This document shows, in pieces, positions 10,346 through 18,801 of a DNA stretch of 51,956 nucleotides. Location of the stretch: the NCBI GenBank assembly GCA_025655575.1, contig JAHXIP010000024.1, forward strand, positions 1 to 51,956. Reading direction: 5' to 3'. Position 1 is the stretch's first letter. Every line of letters begins with the position of its first letter. Position numbers and translations under genes: made by a program. Origin of the DNA: Candidatus Thiodiazotropha sp. (ex Monitilora ramsayi). Its GTDB lineage: Bacteria > Pseudomonadota > Gammaproteobacteria > Chromatiales > Chromatiaceae. Below the pieces are notes generated by a model. That model had not been told where the DNA came from. It ran no database searches and was given only the letters and a program-made list of their open reading frames with translations.

Positions 10346-10804
10346 TTACTCCTTGGGTGGTAAAGGTGGGGCGGTCTCATACATGTAGACGCCATGGTCC
10401 GTCATATAACCATGCATATCTATAACGATGCTGGTTTTGTGCCTCTTGCCCTCTCTGGCGCGGACGGCATCAAAAAATGTTTTGCGCATTTTTCCACCAC
10501 CATCCGTATCCGGATCAATACTGAAGACAATATGCAAAGGTTCGTCCGGTTTTCCCAGCGGATGAGCAAGCGCATGTACGCGTTCGTTGTGAATTGTGTA
10601 GACAAGAATCTCCATCTTGTCATGCAGATAAGGCAAACGAATGGAGAATCCGGATCCCAAAGCGATATAGGCAATGGACAGGAATATGACAGTGCCAAAA
10701 AGGTAACCGATAAAATGACCTTTTGTATAAACAACCGTCAAGACACCCCAGATGGCGACGATAAAGAGCAGCAGGTATTTGGCCGTCAGCGGATCGGTAA
10801 ACAT
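10346..10804 (-). CDS. Small membrane protein of the MotA/TolQ-like operon
   Basis: 152 residues of a family I do not recognise. Two membrane helices come first (residues 9-25 LLLFIVAIWGVLTVVY, and about 30-50 IGYLFGTVIFLSIAYIALG). A soluble domain of about 100 residues follows, with HNERVHALAHPLGKP, FSIDPDTDGGGKMRK and TSIVIDMHGYMTDHG. The start at 10804 has GAGAAG 8 bases upstream and lies 4 bases after the preceding gene, so it is co-transcribed and probably part of the same complex. The Pro-rich C-terminus (APPLPPKE) is unusual. Confidence 0.75.
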   Translation of the reverse strand: MFTDPLTAKYLLLFIVAIWGVLTVVYTKGHFIGYLFGTVIFLSIAYIALGSGFSIRLPYLHDKMEILVYTIHNERVHALAHPLGKPDEPLHIVFSIDPDTDGGGKMRKTFFDAVRAREGKRHKTSIVIDMHGYMTDHGVYMYETAPPLPPKE

Positions 10805-10808
10805 TCTG

Positions 10809-11417
10809 TCACTTCTCTAGCCGTCTCAAAGTGCGGTGGAAAATTTCAAACGGCTCAAAGGATTTGCTTTCCTCTATCAGTTGCTTATCTCTCATCTCAA
10901 AAGAGATGATGCCCTTCTCTTGCCCGGGGTATTCCAAAGTCAGTTTATCTTCGTAGATCACGTGCATAAGGCGTCCTTCCCGGCGCCGAATGGAGACGTT
11001 GACATCCACCGGAGTGCTTCCCAAGCCGTTATCCGTGTAATAGACAATAGAGAAGCGATAGCGCCCGTCCGGGATGCCGCGGGAGAAGATAAACTCGTAG
11101 TTGAGCCCGGAGAAATCCACATCGCGACCCAGGTCATCACGCACCAGATTGAATATCTCGCCGTAGGGAGATGCATAGCCGACGTTTTCGTTTTGAGGTG
11201 CACTGGCCCACAGGTCAATGTCAGCGGGGATGTCCGGGTCCCAGGTGATCTCCGCAATCATGTCGCCTGCCGCCTTCTCGATTTCGGTCTGGACACTCTC
11301 CAGACTGACCTTGATCAGGGGAATCAGCAGGACAACCAGGGTGAGCATCAGCAATGCCAGCAGTATCAGCAGGTCACGAAAGACAATGGACATGCTGTCT
11401 TCGCGTGGTCGGCTCAT
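10809..11417 (-). CDS. Membrane-anchored protein with DUF2135/YfaP-like domain, channel partner
   Basis: 202 residues with one membrane helix (about 15-35, LLILLALLMLTLVVLLIPLI), a short helical linker and a periplasmic domain. The domain pattern, TWDPDIPADIDLWASAP at 58-74, then DFSGLNYEFIF and GIPDGRYRFSIVYY, resembles the DUF2135/YfaP beta-sandwich ('DvDLhv..P', 'D..G..PE', 'G.Y.i.v.yy'); this is my reading, not a search result. Its place after a TolQ/MotA-like gene, with one N-terminal helix, is the topology of ExbD, TolR and MotB, but I see no ExbD-type periplasmic fold. The start lies 3 bases after the upstream stop codon. Confidence 0.75.
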   Translation of the reverse strand: MSRPREDSMSIVFRDLLILLALLMLTLVVLLIPLIKVSLESVQTEIEKAAGDMIAEITWDPDIPADIDLWASAPQNENVGYASPYGEIFNLVRDDLGRDVDFSGLNYEFIFSRGIPDGRYRFSIVYYTDNGLGSTPVDVNVSIRRREGRLMHVIYEDKLTLEYPGQEKGIISFEMRDKQLIEESKSFEPFEIFHRTLRRLEK

Positions 11418-11420
11418 GAC

Positions 11421-11900
11421 CTACTCTTCCTCGGATAGCGGCTCTTGTGATCTGGCAGGGCCGTAGAGCATATCCCGGATCTTGTTCATGGCCTCCATGA
11501 TCATGGCTGCCGACAGGCCGATCATGGTGGTGTCGATGGCGAAGGAGACGGATTTCAGAAACTGACCGATCTCTGAGGAGAGGGTGGCGGCATCCTGCAG
11601 GTCTCTCACATCGATGCCTGCCAGCGCCATGGAGAATCCCAGCACCGTACCCAGCATGCCCAGGCCGGTTGTCAGCCAGGACCAGAAATGCGCATCAGTC
11701 ATCCTCCCGCTAAAGGCAAAGGCCTCAACCAGCAAAACAACGGTAAGGATAATGCCGAAAAACCAAAGAGTTAGGGTGTTTCCGAGGATGCGGTCAAGAT
11801 AGCCCAGACTGTAGAGAGTAAAAATCAAAGCGCCTAAAGAGAGGAGAATGGCGAGTTCGAATAGCCTTGCCCAGGGCGCCTTGGGTTGTTGATCGTCCAT
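11421..11900 (-). CDS. MotA/TolQ/ExbB-like proton channel protein
   Basis: About 159 residues from the ATG at 11900 (MDDQQPKAPW); an in-frame ATG at 11936 is possible. Four hydrophobic segments are visible: LFELAILLSLGALIFTLY, LTLWFFGIILTVVLLVEAF, LTTGLGMLGTVLGFSMAL and SFAIDTTMIGLSAAMIM. The third and fourth match the conserved core of the MotA/TolQ/ExbB family (G-L-G-x-L-G-T-V-x-G-F, and a small-residue-rich helix with TT), which lines the proton path of 5:2 motor complexes. The cytoplasmic domain is much shorter than in MotA. First gene of a three-gene operon with two membrane-anchored partners; cargo and role unknown. Confidence 0.82.
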   Translation of the reverse strand: MDDQQPKAPWARLFELAILLSLGALIFTLYSLGYLDRILGNTLTLWFFGIILTVVLLVEAFAFSGRMTDAHFWSWLTTGLGMLGTVLGFSMALAGIDVRDLQDAATLSSEIGQFLKSVSFAIDTTMIGLSAAMIMEAMNKIRDMLYGPARSQEPLSEEE

Positions 11901-12360
11901 CGTGGTGACTGCCTGCCAATAAATCGTCTGTCGCACGTGGACGTTATGTTATCTGAGCCTCGTGCTGCTGTTATTTGCCCGTACGAGCCTATCTTGCCAG
12001 TTGGCTACTCCATAAGAAATACCCAAAACGAGGCAATTGAAGCTGTATGGTGTTTATATAAATCATAGATGTTCAAGCTGGACTGGCCTTGATGTTAGGC
12101 AATATTATGGGGTGGTGTGAGGACTGCCCACAATTATGCACTACTTTGCCTGGTGGTAGGAGTTTGACCCACCAATTTTAACTGAAATGCCATAATAAAA
12201 TGAGGCCAAAGAACGATAGGTTTTCATTATAAGGGAACAATTTGTCACTGACCCTGATTTTGTTTTTGATTTATCGATAACAAGGATGTCTCTTTGTTGA
12301 CTGGCGACTATAAATCCAGAAATCTGTAACATCCATTCCCGTGTTATCAGGAAATGCATC
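11901..12360. other. Divergent intergenic region between the channel operon and the Sel1 gene
   Basis: About 460 bases, AT-rich from 12180 on. Contains one copy of the TTTGTCACTGACCC motif at 12241-12254, which recurs elsewhere in the window. A minus-strand open frame running into the Sel1 gene has no coding character. Presumably holds both promoters; none could be assigned with confidence. Confidence 0.4.
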
Positions 12361-12744
12361 ATGATATTCAGATACGTACTCTTTCTAATGAGCTTGTTGA
12401 TCCCGGTCTCTTCAGTTATCGCCGGATTTGAAGAGGGTGAGGCCGCCAATCGCGAGGGTGACCGTGCTACCGCCTTTGCCGAGTATCAGGCAGCGGCGAT
12501 GGCTGGTGACGACCGTGCTTATGGAAAGCTCGGCAGTATGTATCTCTACGGTCTTGGCACGGAGCGGGATTACAGCATGGCCTATGTCTGGTTTGGCTTG
12601 AGCAAGGATGCCGGCGACAAATATGGTGAACGCTTCCAGCAGACGGCTGCGTCGGTGATGACTGCCGAGGAGGTTCGCCAGGCAGAGACGCTGCTGAATG
12701 ACTATCGCAGGCAGCTCCCAAGTCCGGACGTTCCGGACAAATAA
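12361..12744 (+). CDS. Sel1-like repeat secreted protein
   Basis: 127 residues. The first 22 form a signal peptide (YVLFLMSLLIPVSSVIA). The mature part carries about one and a half Sel1/TPR-like helical repeats, seen in AFAEYQAAAMAGDDRAYGK, LGSMYLYGLGTERDYSMAY and VWFGLSKDAGD. Such proteins act as periplasmic protein-protein adaptors; this one is short compared with typical multi-repeat members. AGGAA lies 10 bases upstream of the ATG. No operon partner. Role unknown. Confidence 0.85.
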   Translation: MIFRYVLFLMSLLIPVSSVIAGFEEGEAANREGDRATAFAEYQAAAMAGDDRAYGKLGSMYLYGLGTERDYSMAYVWFGLSKDAGDKYGERFQQTAASVMTAEEVRQAETLLNDYRRQLPSPDVPDK

Positions 12745-13143
12745 GCGCTGCTGGGCCAGGTTTTTGTAACCTCGCTTACGAGTAATCCTATCCTGTTTTT
12801 TATCCGTTTGCCTCTGTGCTGGCGAGTATTTTTTTCTCAGACCCCGTTGTTCTTCGTCTAAGCGTTTCGTGTGACACGGCCATGAAGCGTCAATCGTTAT
12901 CCTGGTGGAAAACTGCTGACTCTATGCCTTAAAGCATTGATTGCGTAGTGCCTCAACTCACAGCAATTGACTTAGGGTAAGGAAGAATTTTGGTTATTTT
13001 GTTAAATCAATAGTGGGTCTGTAATGAAACGGGAATTAGGATTTGCGGTTTTCCTGTTCTGATAGTGAAACAAAAGGTATATCTCTTGATGAGACAACTT
13101 TGAGAGAGGGTTTCCCGGGATCGCCTCAAGTGGAGAAGTCATT
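12745..13143. other. Intergenic region between Sel1 and hemerythrin genes
   Basis: About 400 bases. The last 30 hold the GGAGAAG ribosome binding site of the hemerythrin gene. I see no gene, RNA or convincing terminator in the rest. Confidence 0.4.
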
Positions 13144-13545
13144 GTGAAAGATTTGGTTTGGAGCAATACGCTAAGTGTCGAGGTCGATGAGATCGATGAA
13201 GATCATCGCAGATTGGTGGATCTATTTAATATTCTCACCCATTCTGTGGCGGAAGGGGATTCGCCGGACTATCAAGAGGCGGTGTTGGATGAGTTGATCA
13301 GTTGCACTGTTTGGCACTTCAAACATGAAGAGCGTTTGATGCTGAGACATGCTTATGAGGAATTGGCCGCGCACAAGGCGGAGCACCAGGACTTAATCAA
13401 CAGCGCCTTAGAGCTGCAACAGAAGTTCCTTCAGGCAGGCAAACGAATCGAGAATGAAGACTTCGAGTTTCTTGAGCATTGGCTAACCGAGCATATCCTC
13501 GTTGCGGATATGAAGTTGGGCGCTTATCTTGCCGAAGTGATGTAG
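13144..13545 (+). CDS. Bacteriohemerythrin
   Basis: A 133-residue single-domain hemerythrin, a four-helix bundle binding a di-iron centre that reversibly carries O2. All seven iron ligands are visible: H21, H58, E62 (HFKHE), H77, H81 (HKAEH), H117 and D122 (HILVAD). The W6 near the start (LVWSNTLSVEV) is also family-typical. Start is GTG at 13144 with GGAGAAG upstream. In microaerobic sulfur oxidisers such proteins are thought to deliver, buffer or sense oxygen; here it has no fused signalling domain, so storage or delivery in the cytoplasm is more likely. Monocistronic. Confidence 0.94.
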   Translation: MKDLVWSNTLSVEVDEIDEDHRRLVDLFNILTHSVAEGDSPDYQEAVLDELISCTVWHFKHEERLMLRHAYEELAAHKAEHQDLINSALELQQKFLQAGKRIENEDFEFLEHWLTEHILVADMKLGAYLAEVM

Positions 13546-13968
13546 GTCTTTTTTTAGAAGGCTTTTTCGTCTTTCTGGATTGTGGGATTAGAGTCAATCT
13601 ACGCTGATTTCCTTTCTTGTTAACCCGGCCAGTGACTCGCATCTGGTGCCCAATCACTCGATTAATAGACTACCCTGCCCACAGAATTGACTTGCGGGAA
13701 GAAATAATCGGACTGACAAAGCCTTTTTTTCCGTTACCCTATTTCAAGTAAGCTGACCCCTGATCCCCGGCCTCACGCGACACATCCGATCTCATTGGTG
13801 TGTCATAAGCAATATGTAACTGAGTGATATTCCACAGCTCAATACCAGCTTGGCTGCTTTCTCCTTTTTATATCAACAACCTAAGAATTGGCACATAACC
13901 TGCTCGGCTGAAACGGTTACAAAAATTGTTTTGTATGCGGTCTTTGCAAACGAGTAACGGAGGTTTGT
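13546..13968. other. Intergenic region upstream of the TonB-dependent receptor
   Basis: About 420 bases. A T-rich stretch after the hemerythrin stop (13548-13570) may assist termination but has no clear stem. I looked for a cobalamin riboswitch and a Fur box ahead of the receptor and found neither. The receptor's binding site GGAGG lies just inside the right end. Confidence 0.4.
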
Positions 13969-15861
13969 GTGTACCCTTTGTCTTCCATGCGCCTGCATGG
14001 CCTTTCCCTTAAGAAGTCTGCCCTTTTCGGGCTTAGCCTTGTCACTTTCACCCATCCTGTCATGAGCGCTGAGGACGTACCGGTCATCAGTGTTACTGCG
14101 CCAGGCATCGAGCAGCATATCGACGATGTTCAGGCCACCATCGAAGTCATCGATGAAGCGAAGATCAAAGCGCTCTCGGGCAGAAATCTCGCGCAGGTGC
14201 TACAACAGGCCGCGGGTGTCTATGTGAAAAACAGCGGTAGCAGTTCCAGTGTGGTCATGCGGGGTTTTTCTGACGATCATGTGCTGTTACTGGTGGACGG
14301 CATGCGTCGAACCGGCAAGTACGGTTCCAGCGAACTCAACGGCATTCAGTTGGAGGACATCGAGCGCATCGAAATCGTGCGGGGACCCATGTCAGCCCTC
14401 TACGGCTCGGAGTCGATGGCGGGTGTGATCAATATCGTCACCAAAAAGCCCACTCAAGGCAGATCGGTGAACGCCACCTTCATCGGCGGCGCGGTGGACG
14501 GGGGAGGCAGGGAGACCGCCATCCTCAAGGGCAGCGCCAATTTCGCCGCTCAGGGCAAGCTGAGCAACCGCATCTCCTATGAGATCAGGGACAGAAATGA
14601 ATATGAAAAGGAAGCGGATGCCATCACCGACAATCTGCGCGATGAGAATCGGGTGTTTCTCGCCTACAAGGGCAGCTATGCGTTCTCAGATACCGCCAGT
14701 CTCAACTTCGGTGCTGAATACGCCAGACAGGACGATGCGGGGATTGACGATACCAACCGGGAGATTTTCGAGGAGGAGAAACGTCAAAACTACTTCGCCG
14801 AATACCGTCAGGAGATGGAACGTTCCTCTCTCAGCGTCAACCTCTCCTACGGCCACAGTGACGCCGACGTGGATCGCGGCACAGGCGAAACCGAGACCAC
14901 AGACTATTCGCAGACCGAACTCAACAGCTATCTGACCCTGTTTCCGGGAGACAGCCACATCACCACCATCGGTCTCGGCGGCAACCACCAGTCCATCGAC
15001 CTGACCGCATTGACCGCCAAGCCCGATCGGGATGTCTACTATCTGCTGTTGCAGGACCAATGGGAGTTAACGTCGCAGCTCTCCCTGATTCTGGGTGTGC
15101 GCCATGACGACTACAGCGATTTCGGCAACACCACCAACCCGCGGGCGACCCTCAGCTGGAAAAATGGCAGCTGGCGTACCCGGCTTGGCTACGGCTCCGC
15201 CTTCAAGGCACCCAACTTCACCCATCTCTACGGCCACTTCTTCAGGGGACCCTACGAGATTTCCGGCAACCCGGACCTGCAGCCCGAAACCTCCAAGACG
15301 CTGGAATTCGCCGTGGGTTATCGCATGCAGGCGGTTGATATGGAACTTGTGCTGCACAAGTCGAGGCTTGAGGACATGATCACAAGCGTAACAGTGGGCA
15401 GCTTCCCGCCGCCGGTCGAGATTGAGTATGACAACGTTGACAAGGCCACGATCGAAGGTGCGGAGTTCACCCTGTCGGCGGAGATCACAGAGCGGGTCTC
15501 TCTCAACGGATCGCTGGAATATCTGGACAAGACCGATACCGAAACTGACGAGAGATTGACCGACTATGCCAGACTCTCCGCCAAAATCGGCCTCAGCGCC
15601 AACTTCGGCGACAATACCCTCTACTTCAACTACCGAGCGTTCGACGACTACTTCGCCAACGACCAGAACCGCGTACCGATCAATTCAGACTACGCGGTGC
15701 TCGACTTCAAGTTCTCCCACCGTCTGAGCCGTGAGCACGAACTCTTTTTCGGCGTCGACAACCTGAGTGACAAGGAGATCCCCTTTAACATGTCGACCTT
15801 CGGTTATCCGGACGACCCCGGCGGTCGCTATCTCTATGCCGGGTACACTGGCAGGTTTTAA
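13969..15861 (+). CDS. TonB-dependent outer-membrane receptor
   Basis: 630 residues from a GTG at 13969 with ACGGAGG 5 bases upstream. A signal peptide (about residues 15-34) is followed by a TonB-box-like VISVTAPG. The plug domain spans about 45-155, with LAQVLQQAAGVYV, VVMRGFSDDHVLLLVDGMR and IERIEIVRGPMSALYGSES. A 22-strand barrel of about 470 residues ends in YLYAGYTGRF with the C-terminal aromatic required for assembly. Length and plug are closest in style to the Cir/BtuB group (siderophore, haem or cobalamin uptake); the ligand cannot be told. The alpha/beta hydrolase downstream might process an imported ester, but a gap of 260 bases argues against one transcript. Confidence 0.93.
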   Translation: MYPLSSMRLHGLSLKKSALFGLSLVTFTHPVMSAEDVPVISVTAPGIEQHIDDVQATIEVIDEAKIKALSGRNLAQVLQQAAGVYVKNSGSSSSVVMRGFSDDHVLLLVDGMRRTGKYGSSELNGIQLEDIERIEIVRGPMSALYGSESMAGVINIVTKKPTQGRSVNATFIGGAVDGGGRETAILKGSANFAAQGKLSNRISYEIRDRNEYEKEADAITDNLRDENRVFLAYKGSYAFSDTASLNFGAEYARQDDAGIDDTNREIFEEEKRQNYFAEYRQEMERSSLSVNLSYGHSDADVDRGTGETETTDYSQTELNSYLTLFPGDSHITTIGLGGNHQSIDLTALTAKPDRDVYYLLLQDQWELTSQLSLILGVRHDDYSDFGNTTNPRATLSWKNGSWRTRLGYGSAFKAPNFTHLYGHFFRGPYEISGNPDLQPETSKTLEFAVGYRMQAVDMELVLHKSRLEDMITSVTVGSFPPPVEIEYDNVDKATIEGAEFTLSAEITERVSLNGSLEYLDKTDTETDERLTDYARLSAKIGLSANFGDNTLYFNYRAFDDYFANDQNRVPINSDYAVLDFKFSHRLSREHELFFGVDNLSDKEIPFNMSTFGYPDDPGGRYLYAGYTGRF

Positions 15862-16123
15862 GTAGCCAAGCGAGACAGCGATATTTTCCCTTTGGTCTTT
15901 CGCATCATCTGAGGTTTGGCGTGTGGGGTGGGACACTGCCCCACCATCAATTTGTTATTACTCTCAGATCGATTTTTTCATAAGATGGGAGTGAGAGCGG
16001 GTTGAATGGGGCAACTGTTCAGAAGTGATCTTGATCGTGTGGCTTTCAAGTACTGCTCCCTTGGCCAACAGCAGACTGAGATTTGTCATGCATCCCTTCT
16101 ACACGGATAAAGGAATACAGGTA

Positions 16124-17101
16124 ATGAAAGAAATAAAAATCAGCATGGGAAGTGTAAAAGGACAATACGCCGCAGCGGTTTTGAAAAAGCTGTCGGGATT
16201 AGCCGTCTCTATCTTGCTTTTAATGTGGTTCAGTGGCGCAGTGCAGGCAGACGCAGTATGGCCTGGAGCAGCCCTTTCCAAAGATGGCACGTCGATTTCG
16301 TACGAGATTCATGGCAGTGGCCAGACAACGCTCGTGTTCATCCATGGGTGGAGTTGTGATGCCAGATACTGGCGCATGCAGCGTCCTGTGTTCGCCAACA
16401 AATATCGGGTCATCACCCTCGATCTTGCGGGCCATGGGCATTCCGGTTTGGACCGTTCGCGTTATACGATGCGGGCGTTTGGGGAGGATGTACAGGCGGT
16501 GGTAGAGGCGACTGGGAGTGAACAGGTCATTCTCATCGGGCACTCCATGGGCGGCGCGGTCATCGCTGAGGCGGCCCGTCTTATGCCGAAGCGGGTCAAA
16601 GGACTGATCGGTGTCGATACCCTGGGTAATGTCGAATATCCCCTGACCGCCGAAGAATACGAGCAAATGGCCGCTCCCCTGAAAGCTGACTTCAAAAGCG
16701 GCAGTCGTGAGTTCGTCAAACCGATGATCCTGCCGGCTACCGATCCGGCACTCGCAGGGTGGATTCTCTCAGATATGGCTTCCGCACCAAGTACTGTCGC
16801 CTTGAGCGCCATGGAAGAGATGATGTCCCAGTACATCAGCGGAGAGGCGGCCAGGATATTTGAGGACATCCGCGTTCCCGTCATCTCCGTGAATGCGGAT
16901 TTGTGGCCCATCGACTACGAGGCCAACCGGCGGCACATGACCTCTTACGATGCCATCATTTTGAAAGGCGCGGACCATTTTCTGATGATGAACCGTCCAC
17001 TCGAGTTCAACTGGGCCTTGGAGCAGGCAATACAGATGATTCTCACGGCGGAAGCCACGCATCCTGAGCAAGCCACATCTGGCGAACTGTCGAGTGAATA
17101 G
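16124..17101 (+). CDS. Alpha/beta hydrolase with N-terminal signal or anchor
   Basis: About 325 residues from the ATG at 16124 (MKEIKISMGS), favoured over an in-frame upstream start because that extension lies in non-coding-looking sequence and 16124 has an AGGAATACAGG leader. A hydrophobic segment ending SGAVQADAVW looks like a signal peptide. The oxyanion region HGWSCDARYW, the nucleophile elbow GHSMGG and a late histidine in GADHFLMMNRP complete the catalytic machinery, with the acid in a strand such as VISVNADLWP. Predicted periplasmic esterase or lipase-like hydrolase; substrate unknown. Stand-alone. Confidence 0.88.
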   Translation: MKEIKISMGSVKGQYAAAVLKKLSGLAVSILLLMWFSGAVQADAVWPGAALSKDGTSISYEIHGSGQTTLVFIHGWSCDARYWRMQRPVFANKYRVITLDLAGHGHSGLDRSRYTMRAFGEDVQAVVEATGSEQVILIGHSMGGAVIAEAARLMPKRVKGLIGVDTLGNVEYPLTAEEYEQMAAPLKADFKSGSREFVKPMILPATDPALAGWILSDMASAPSTVALSAMEEMMSQYISGEAARIFEDIRVPVISVNADLWPIDYEANRRHMTSYDAIILKGADHFLMMNRPLEFNWALEQAIQMILTAEATHPEQATSGELSSE

Positions 17102-17322
17102 GCGAGCCTTGGCGGCGTAACCCCGGGGTGTGCACGAAAGGGGGGTGGTGACGATTGGCAAAACAAAGGATTATCGTTTGTTACCCCCTCCATTATGCGC
17201 CAGACTCAACAGGTATGGCGACGCTGCCAGATGTTCATAATTCATACCAGGACAGGGACACAATCTATGTCGTATCCTAAGTATGTCCGGTCAGTGACAG
17301 TAACCCGACTGGGGTTGACGCC

Positions 17323-17814
17323 ATGCAAATGATCACGGTTGAAGAGCTGTTCGAACAGTACTCACTGGATTATTTCAAGCAGGCTTCCACGTTTGGCGCC
17401 CTGTCGGAAGTCACGCTGAGATGGCTGCTGAAGGAGGGCCGGATTGTCAGGTTGGAAAACGGGGAGCCACTGTTCGAACCGAACCAACAGGGCAACAGCT
17501 TTTTCGTGATTCTTGAAGGTACGGTTGCTTACTACAAGCACCATGATGGGCAGTACGCATTCATACGAGACTACCGTCAGGGAGAGCAGATCGGATTTGT
17601 CAGTGTCGTCGCCCTGCACGATCGAGTGGGACGAGCGGTAGCGAAACAAGATGTTCTGGTATTGGAGATCGATTCAGAACTGTTCTATCGTTTACACAAA
17701 GAGATGCCGCGTGACTTCGGCCTCATGATGCTGAACCTCGCCAGAGAGATGGCGCGAACCATCCGCACTGTCGATAACGTCATCGTAGAGCTCAGCTCCC
17801 GCAATTTAGACTGA
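17323..17814 (+). CDS. Cyclic nucleotide-binding domain protein without DNA-binding domain
   Basis: 163 residues forming one cNMP-binding fold of the Crp/Fnr type. Its elements are FGALSEVTLRWLLKEG, a beta-roll with GNSFFVILEGTVAYY and YRQGEQIGFVSVVALHDR, and a terminal helix MMLNLAREMARTIRTVDNVI. The phosphate-binding cassette is degenerate (no R-(S/T)-A-S), so it may bind another ligand or none. The helix-turn-helix domain of Crp is absent and the protein stops right after the dimerisation helix. It converges with the Rossmann mini-protein at 18005. Could sense redox or nucleotide state and act by protein contact. Confidence 0.85.
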   Translation: MQMITVEELFEQYSLDYFKQASTFGALSEVTLRWLLKEGRIVRLENGEPLFEPNQQGNSFFVILEGTVAYYKHHDGQYAFIRDYRQGEQIGFVSVVALHDRVGRAVAKQDVLVLEIDSELFYRLHKEMPRDFGLMMLNLAREMARTIRTVDNVIVELSSRNLD

Positions 17815-17959
17815 ATGATAGCAGTGCTAAAAAGGCTGCTGTGGGGTAAAAAAAACAAGCTCTTATTATTTCTCACCGTCCCCTTTTTACAGAACTAACT
17901 CACCCTGAAGAAGTTGTGTCCAGCGAGTTGTCGCGTGACCGGGAGAGACTCGGAGGCGT

Positions 17960-17992
17960 AAAAAAAGGATCAGCGTAAATTTACCCTGATCC
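17960..17992 (-). terminator. Rho-independent terminator, near-perfect palindrome
   Basis: A 13-bp stem (17967-17979 with 17980-17992, one mismatch) beginning GGATCAG and ending CTGATCC, followed on the minus strand by seven T residues. It lies 13 bases past the stop of the gene at 18005-18382. Confidence 0.88.
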
Positions 17993-18004
17993 CGTTGTCT
18001 GGCA

Positions 18005-18382
18005 TCAGTCGTATCCGACCGAATTGTGTTTCATCGATACCAGCTCGTCTTGCGATAGCGACATCAACAGCACGGCAATCAGTTCGTGCATGATGATGGT
18101 ATGGTGATTATTGGACTCCTGCATGTACTGGCGCAAATCTTCTCGAACCTTGGCGACACCCGTAACATCGATGATGATATCGACTTCGTCGCCAAGCTGA
18201 GCCAGACTCATGAAGTCATTGGTGGTTTGAACGCCGTGCTCTTTGGCCAACTGAATGCCCGGCATCTGATCGTCCAGATCGGCAACGCCAACAACCTTTA
18301 CAAATGATGCAGCCAGCAATTGGCGCAGCAGCGGAGTACCGGTTTCGCCGGCACCAATCAGGATGATGCGAATCGTATCCAT
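18005..18382 (-). CDS. Small NAD(P)-binding Rossmann-fold protein
   Basis: 125 residues from the ATG at 18382 (MDTIRIILIG), chosen because GGAG lies 8 bases upstream. The N-terminus is a dinucleotide-binding strand-loop-helix, IILIGAGETGTPLLRQL, followed by VVGVADLDDQMPG with an acidic end to strand 2 that favours NAD over NADP, and VDIIIDVTG. It corresponds to the N-terminal domain of homoserine dehydrogenase-like oxidoreductases. The catalytic domain is missing: the C-terminus is a helical MHELIAVLLMSLSQ. It may be a redox-sensing or regulatory protein rather than an enzyme. Strong terminator behind it. Confidence 0.78.
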   Translation of the reverse strand: MDTIRIILIGAGETGTPLLRQLLAASFVKVVGVADLDDQMPGIQLAKEHGVQTTNDFMSLAQLGDEVDIIIDVTGVAKVREDLRQYMQESNNHHTIIMHELIAVLLMSLSQDELVSMKHNSVGYD

Positions 18383-18546
18383 ATCGTCAGTCTCCATAAC
18401 ATTTTCGAAAGTATGTGAGTAGAAGATAGCGACACCTCCCTTGGTAACTTAATAGCGATGGGAATTACCGCGAGGTATGGATATCTCTGGGGGTGGTATA
18501 TCTCACTAGAACGATAGGTAAAAAGCGGTGTTTATGGCGCAAGTAA

Positions 18547-18590
18547 GGGGCGGTGACAAATGATAACAATTGCGATTTGTCACCGACCCC
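18547..18590. repeat. REP-like inverted repeat with TTTGTCACCGACCCC arm
   Basis: The left arm 18547-18561 and right arm 18575-18590 are complementary (GGTGACAAAT with ATTTGTCACC, plus four G-C pairs) apart from one bulge, around a 13-base loop. The right arm recurs as a single arm at 22508-22523 and, with one change, at 12241-12254. The position past the stop of the small gene at 18619 also allows a role in termination or transcript protection. Confidence 0.6.
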
Positions 18591-18618
18591 CTTTTCTGAA
18601 CAATTCGATTCGATTATT

Positions 18619-18801
18619 TCAGAATGGTTTCTTGCCTGGCCCTGCGAAGTACCAGATGACCAGGCCGATCAGAGGCAGGAAAAAAACCACCAAAGACCAA
18701 ATCAGTTTTTCAATACCCTTTGCCGAGCTCTGCACTATCATTACGATCGCATAGATAACCGCAATTAGAATAATAAGGCCAATGATGCCGGTGAATTCCA
18801 T
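18619..18801 (-). CDS. PLDc_N domain small membrane protein
   Basis: 60 residues made of two membrane helices: GIIGLIILIAVIYAIVMIV, and IWSLVVFFLPLIGLVIWYF followed by AGPGKK. The second half, W-x-L-V-x-F-x-L-P-x-x-G-x-x-x-W-Y-F, is the signature of the phospholipase D nuclease N-terminal domain (PLDc_N), which precedes the catalytic domain in cardiolipin synthases. Here it stands alone, a common small-protein form of unknown function. Stand-alone gene. Confidence 0.82.
   Translation of the reverse strand: MEFTGIIGLIILIAVIYAIVMIVQSSAKGIEKLIWSLVVFFLPLIGLVIWYFAGPGKKPF

Noticed and set aside
12141..12449. Minus-strand open frame of 102 codons
   Set aside because: Overlaps the start of the better-supported Sel1 gene, with no coding character or start signal.
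13720..13968. Possible cobalamin riboswitch before the TonB-dependent receptor
   Set aside because: No B12-box-like core or conserved stem could be found, so the receptor's ligand is left open.
15923..15945. Hairpin behind the TonB-dependent receptor as terminator
   Set aside because: GTGGGG pairs with CCCCAC but the loop is long and no T-run follows; too weak to list.
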